Shown in pieces: positions 60,581 to 64,000 of a stretch of 64,000 nucleotides of DNA. The notes below the pieces were generated by a model. The model saw only the letters and a program-made list of their open reading frames with translations, did no database searches and was not told where the DNA came from. The stretch's first letter is position 1; each line of letters begins with the position of its first letter. The translations under genes and the position numbers were made by a program. Source of the stretch: Mycobacterium triplex (GTDB lineage Bacteria; Actinomycetota; Actinomycetes; Mycobacteriales; Mycobacteriaceae); NCBI RefSeq assembly GCF_000689255.1, contig NZ_HG964446.1:4806152-4870151 (forward strand), read 5' to 3'.

Positions 60581-61777
60581 TTACATGCCCAGGGCGGCGA
60601 ACGCGTCGAGATCGGCGCAGGCCTGGGCCGAACGCTCGATATTGGCCAGGCTGATCTCCGGCTTCTGCATCTGCGGCTGCAGCTTGTTGGAGCCGATGGT
60701 GCCGAGCCACATGAACATCGCATGCGGGATCATCTGGCGATAGCGCAGCCAAAGCGTCTCGGGGTCTGGAACATTCGCGACGCCGTGGGCGCCGAGACGC
60801 TCGCGATACAGCTCGAGGAGATCGCGTTCCCAGGCCCGCCGGTTCTGGATCGTCAGGTTGCCGATCAGCGCGTATGCGATGTCTTGCGCGCCGAAGCCGT
60901 GCAGCATGCACTGCCAGTCGAACAGACCGACCCGCCCGTCGCCGGTGAGGTACCAGTTGCCGGCGTGGACATCGCTGTGCACGATGGTGCGCGGCCCCTC
61001 GGCTGAAATGCGCCTGCTACGCAGCAGCACTTCGACGAAATCATCTCTGCGCAAGAAGATCTCACGCGGCATCACGTGCTCGGCTCGGTCGAACCCGACG
61101 ACGGCGCAGCGGTCCATCAGCATCAACTTATGTAGTCGAAGCTGCCACGAGTACGGATCCATCAGCCAGCCGAAGCGGCGCGTCAGGCCGGGCTGATCCC
61201 AGTAGGCAGCATGCAGTGTCGCGAGCAGATCGATGGCATTCTCGGCCTGGGCCCTGGTGAACTGGCGGGTGAGTATCGTGTCGGTCGTGGCGCCCCGGGT
61301 GCGTGTCACGTCCTCCATGATGAACAACGATCGGTTCGATTTGGGATCCCACGCCGCGTAGTAGCCGGTCGGCGCCTCGATGTCGAGTTCGCGCCGGATC
61401 ACGCTGTAGAACGCGTGCTCGGCGGGCAGCAGGTTGCCGGTCGCCGTGACCAGCCGGGTCAACAGAGTGGGCGAGGACTTGGTGAACAGGTGGACGGGCA
61501 GCCCAGCCTGGCGACCCGCCTCGTTGTAGACCACTTCCAAGGTTCTGCGGGCGGATGTGCCATCGTTCTTGGGACCCAGGATGAATCGTTCCACCCGGGC
61601 ACCCGGGGTGCCCGAACACAATGCGGCGGTGAGCCATTCGGCGGTTAGGGCCGCCGGTGACGGCGGCACCTGATCGAGCGTGGTCGGTCGCGGCCGGGCG
61701 AGCTTTTCGTAGGCGATGGCCGCCGACGTCCTGGCCACGGCAGACCCGATTTCGGCGACGGCGGCGAGAGAGGGCAT
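60581..61777 (-). CDS. aminoglycoside-phosphotransferase/ecdysteroid-kinase-like protein
   Basis: 398 residues. Kinase-like fold with TIVHSDVHAGNWYL (Brenner motif HxDxxxxN) near residue 260 and GLFDWQCMLHGFG (metal-binding Asp) near 280, both complete. The N-terminal lobe has FTKSSPTLLTRLV with the likely ATP Lys. This large mycobacterial family phosphorylates small hydroxylated compounds or CoA-linked intermediates; some members are fused or linked to acyl-CoA dehydrogenases. It is the first gene of the operon; a CGAACGTTCG palindrome (61816) lies 39 bases upstream. Confidence 0.9.
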   Translation of the reverse strand: MPSLAAVAEIGSAVARTSAAIAYEKLARPRPTTLDQVPPSPAALTAEWLTAALCSGTPGARVERFILGPKNDGTSARRTLEVVYNEAGRQAGLPVHLFTKSSPTLLTRLVTATGNLLPAEHAFYSVIRRELDIEAPTGYYAAWDPKSNRSLFIMEDVTRTRGATTDTILTRQFTRAQAENAIDLLATLHAAYWDQPGLTRRFGWLMDPYSWQLRLHKLMLMDRCAVVGFDRAEHVMPREIFLRRDDFVEVLLRSRRISAEGPRTIVHSDVHAGNWYLTGDGRVGLFDWQCMLHGFGAQDIAYALIGNLTIQNRRAWERDLLELYRERLGAHGVANVPDPETLWLRYRQMIPHAMFMWLGTIGSNKLQPQMQKPEISLANIERSAQACADLDAFAALGM

Positions 61778-61815
61778 AGGCAGTCAGTCCCTAGCGTGCG
61801 GTGTTGAGATCTATG

Positions 61816-61825
61816 CGAACGTTCG
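61816..61825. promoter_or_regulatory. CGAACGTTCG palindrome before phosphotransferase operon
   Basis: A perfect 10-bp palindrome 39-48 bases upstream of the phosphotransferase start. It is similar to the CGAACGATCGTTCG site at 61895 but four bases shorter in the centre. Confidence 0.4.
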
Positions 61826-61857
61826 TACGCACTGTAGACCGCGGGGCTCCCGGGCTG

Positions 61858-62160
61858 TCAAGCCCTCTTCACGTCGTATGTCACGCGTCCATTCCGAACG
61901 ATCGTTCGCACACATTCGTCGGCGCGCTGCTGCCGACAGTGCCGTCCGGCGGGATCGACGGTGTCCCCGGTTTGCGGGTCGTGGTGGTAAGCGCCGGCGT
62001 TGACGTTCTTGATCGTGTAGAAGGTCATGACCGCCAGCCAAACGAAGAAGATGCCGACCGGGATGTAGAGCGCCATCAGCCCATTCCAGGCGAACACCAT
62101 GTTTGAAGGAGGCCACCGTACCGGCGGGCATGAACACCGAACTACCAAGATCGTCAGTCT
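61858..62160 (-). pseudogene. frameshifted C-terminal remnant of a family A membrane protein
   Basis: Reading down the - strand, one frame gives SVFMPAGTVASFKHG; the next frame continues VFAWNGLMALYIPVGIFF and VWLAVMTFYTIKNV. Intact family members read IPGGLIVFFKTGPFAWNGIV at this point. Adding two bases after AAACATGGT restores K-H-G-P-F-A-W-N-G exactly, so a two-base deletion is likely. The N-terminal five helices are absent. The tail runs to a stop at 61858. Confidence 0.7.
61895..61908. promoter_or_regulatory. CGAACGATCGTTCG palindrome
   Basis: A perfect 14-bp palindrome located inside the family A remnant, between the phosphotransferase operon and the gene at 62267. Its core AACGATCGTT is the same as at 62173 and lies within AAACGATCGTTT at 47580. 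Confidence 0.45.
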
Positions 62161-62172
62161 GTTTCGCGTCTG

Positions 62173-62182
62173 AACGATCGTT
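62173..62182. promoter_or_regulatory. AACGATCGTT palindrome before the 62267 gene
   Basis: A perfect 10-bp palindrome 85-94 bases upstream of ATG 62267. TCTGA and TCAGA flank it but are not exactly centred on it. Confidence 0.45.
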
Positions 62183-62266
62183 ATCAGATGTGCTAGGTTT
62201 GGTGAGAGTTGCACCATCGCCGAAACAGCTTTTCCCACGCACCGCGAATCGAGAAGGGAACGGTCG

Positions 62267-63154
62267 ATGACCGCAGTCACCGTCGACAGCTGGGGACCTT
62301 TGGCAACCGCGATACACGCGGGGGCCGCGACCGATGCCGAACCCACCTGGAAGGACAACGCGTATCTCGCGTTCTGGGATTTGAACTCGGATACGTTCGG
62401 CAGCGTTCATGTCTCGACGTCACCCAACGCACCGGGTTCACGCAGGGCGCGATGCAGCTTCTCGGTGAACGGTAAGAATGTCGAGGTCATCGAGCCGCTT
62501 CCCGAGGGCAGCTTTACCGGCGACCACATCGATTTCGGGCTCAACGGCGCAGTACGCATCGACCACCCCGATCTCACCGCAGATTTCGTCAACACCCCGC
62601 TGTACTTGCCTGCCGACTACTCGGCGACCGGGCTGATCCCGGATCTGGTCCCCGGGCGTCCGCTGCAGCATTTCCAGAGCGGCTGCCGGGTCGAGGGTTC
62701 GGTCACGACCAAGAACGGTCAGCGTAGCTTTGCCGCTCAGGGAATACGCGATCGCACCTGGGGATTCCGCGACGAGGCGGCCATGTGGGTCGAGTACGCC
62801 GCCCTGGCGGCGGTGTTCGACGGCGTCTTCTTGAGCTCGATGAAGTTCCTGCGGACCGATGGGACCCAGGTCTCGGACGGATTCTGGAACACGCCGACGA
62901 CGTCGACGCCGGTGGTGAACATGAGCATTCGGCGCAATGCCGCAGCCCAATTCGTGAGGGCGCGACTGGAACTCAAAGATGGGACCACCACCGAGATCTC
63001 ATTGGTCGAGCGCGCAGCGGGATTCTTCGTCCCGATGGGTGTCGAGACCGACGGGCCCGCATTCGGCACCTACGACGACTTCATGCACGTGGAGTCGTCC
63101 GGCTTGCGTGGCGGCGGCCTTCTCGAACAAGGCGTCGTGCACCGCGTCCACTGA
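62267..63154 (+). CDS. CrtC/AttH-like beta-barrel protein, tentative
   Basis: 295 residues with GAAGGGAA before ATG 62267. No membrane helices; repeated beta strands such as AYLAFWDLNSDTFGSVHVST and ARLELKDGTTTEISLVERA. QGIRDRTWGFRDEAAMW near residue 160 matches the RDxSWGxRD pattern of DUF7064/7065-type proteins and resembles hydroxyneurosporene-synthase-like folds. The protein at 27591 has a weaker form of it. These folds bind hydrophobic ligands; enzyme activity is not certain. It is convergent with the family B gene at 63172. Confidence 0.6.
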   Translation: MTAVTVDSWGPLATAIHAGAATDAEPTWKDNAYLAFWDLNSDTFGSVHVSTSPNAPGSRRARCSFSVNGKNVEVIEPLPEGSFTGDHIDFGLNGAVRIDHPDLTADFVNTPLYLPADYSATGLIPDLVPGRPLQHFQSGCRVEGSVTTKNGQRSFAAQGIRDRTWGFRDEAAMWVEYAALAAVFDGVFLSSMKFLRTDGTQVSDGFWNTPTTSTPVVNMSIRRNAAAQFVRARLELKDGTTTEISLVERAAGFFVPMGVETDGPAFGTYDDFMHVESSGLRGGGLLEQGVVHRVH

Positions 63155-63171
63155 TCTGCTTCGCTGAGCGC

Positions 63172-63984
63172 TCAGGAAGCGGGTACGACGACCGGGACCT
63201 TGTCTTGTTCTGGGGCACCGAAGATCGCGGCCTTGATGATGCCGACCTTGGAGGTGATGAAAACCTCGTCGTCGGGCCGAGCCACCACGAAAGACAGGAT
63301 CCACACGCACGTCAACGCCAATCCGAGGGTGATCAACCAGGCCAGGTAGGTGAACCCCAAGTGGGCGTTGAGGTTTAGCGCCGTCCACACCGGCCACGCG
63401 GCGGCACCGTTGGCTATCCCGTCGGCCATCGGAATGAACGCGATGACCAGAGCGAGCCGCGCCCCACGCAGCTGCGGGCTCAATCGGTAGATCAATGCCC
63501 CGGCCGTCATCGGCATCAGCGGATTGACGCAGACCCACCACAGCGGCAGCCCCCAGAAGTTCAGCGGCTGCGGACCGTAGTACTCGTAGGCGCCCATCAG
63601 CACGCCGGGGCTCTCCAGCCAGATGTTGATGAACACGTCGATCAAATACAGCTGGAAGACCGCCTTGCGCGTGACACCCGTCTGGTAGATGCGATAGGCC
63701 AGGTAGGCCAGCCCGCCGACGTACCAGATGTAAACGAAATTGATGAACAACGGGAAGTCCCTGCCCATCGACGAGAAGGTCGTCGTCACGGCCTCCTGAC
63801 GTATGTAGCACAGGCCCAAGGTGTCCACGATCGGTTCGAATAGGCAGGCAAAACCGCCCCCGATCAGGCAGTACGCCAGCAACGGGCCACGGCCCGTCAC
63901 GAGATGTTTGACCGCGAAGAAGACCCCGAACAGCACCGGAATCCCGAGGAAGATCGTGAATAGCACCTCGGGCACAAACGGCAT
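63172..63984 (-). CDS. family B multi-pass membrane protein, start uncertain at window edge
   Basis: 270 residues from ATG 63984; the frame stays open to the last base, so the true start may lie outside. Family B marks: Glu50-Pro51-Ile-Val-Asp54 (LFEPIVDTLGL), LESPGVLMGAYEYYG (Glu124, Pro126, Tyr133-Gly137) and WGLPLWWVCVN. TM helices number seven to eight. It is a third, more distant paralogue of the 50593/51399 pair. Confidence 0.78.
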   Translation of the reverse strand: MPFVPEVLFTIFLGIPVLFGVFFAVKHLVTGRGPLLAYCLIGGGFACLFEPIVDTLGLCYIRQEAVTTTFSSMGRDFPLFINFVYIWYVGGLAYLAYRIYQTGVTRKAVFQLYLIDVFINIWLESPGVLMGAYEYYGPQPLNFWGLPLWWVCVNPLMPMTAGALIYRLSPQLRGARLALVIAFIPMADGIANGAAAWPVWTALNLNAHLGFTYLAWLITLGLALTCVWILSFVVARPDDEVFITSKVGIIKAAIFGAPEQDKVPVVVPAS

Positions 63985-64000
63985 CGGCGTCGTCGGATGC

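Noticed and set aside
18178..64000. Genomic island with integration marks
   Set aside because: Gene content looks accessory, but no integrase, tRNA target, direct-repeat ends or transposase is visible and base composition is similar to the backbone.

Overview
The window is a high-GC actinobacterial chromosome segment and almost certainly comes from a Mycobacterium, most likely a slow-growing non-tuberculous species. The first 18 kb carry, in order and with every orientation flipped, the homologues I remember from M. tuberculosis Rv1157c back to Rv1135A: an Ala/Pro-rich exported protein, an HhH-GPD repair protein, the F420-type flavin protein Rv1155, a GntR regulator, a sirtuin, a methyltransferase, MmpL13, a short-chain dehydrogenase, alpha-methylacyl-CoA racemase, EchA10/11, a CPBP protease, a methyltransferase/flavoprotein pair, and an enoyl-CoA hydratase/thiolase pair. 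No rRNA, tRNA, insertion sequence, phage gene or CRISPR array was seen.

1-18 kb is a conserved backbone. MmpL13 is one intact 771-residue gene. A type III polyketide synthase, an isoprenylcysteine-methyltransferase-like protein and a FAD hydroxylase (13.2-16.0 kb) form a compact phenolic-lipid or polyketide-quinone type operon behind a near-perfect palindrome. Between EchA and the CPBP gene lies a decayed DUF2867 remnant.

18-64 kb is a long accessory region for lipid or isoprenoid chemistry. It has beta-oxidation style enzymes (two acyl-CoA ligases, three acyl-CoA dehydrogenase genes of which one is a tandem fusion, one thiolase, one crotonase fused to a SnoaL-like domain, and a TesB-like thioesterase). 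It also has oxidative enzymes: two P450s, three luciferase-like F420-type oxidoreductases, a mycofactocin-type SDR, a carotenoid-cleavage-type oxygenase and three phytoene-desaturase/amine-oxidase flavoproteins. Six TetR genes and one MarR gene are interspersed.

The striking part of this region is its membrane proteins. There are four AveC-like (spirocyclase-type) proteins at 34.5, 45.1, 49.4 and 54.3 kb. There are three copies of a ~245-residue family (family A: GFxPPP...VWQTxAxR...PxFPRW...GPxAWNG) at 26.1, 26.9 and 32.9 kb, plus a frameshifted C-terminal remnant at 61.9 kb. There are three copies of another ~270-residue family (family B: EPxxDxLG...ExP...YxYxG...G[FL]PxxW) at 50.6, 51.4 and 63.2 kb. 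These sit in operons with the redox enzymes, which suggests repeated membrane-bound cyclisation or modification steps on a CoA-activated lipid or isoprenoid. The substrate cannot be read from the sequence.

Likely control elements: a 20-bp palindrome touching the start codon of the TetR gene at 33837, divergent from a seven-gene operon (26855-33680); a 21-bp motif present three times (40331, 41612, 46205) in front of the tandem acyl-CoA dehydrogenase, a P450 and an AveC-like gene, with the third copy beside a divergent TetR gene; and AACGATCGTT-type palindromes at 47.6, 61.9 and 62.2 kb.
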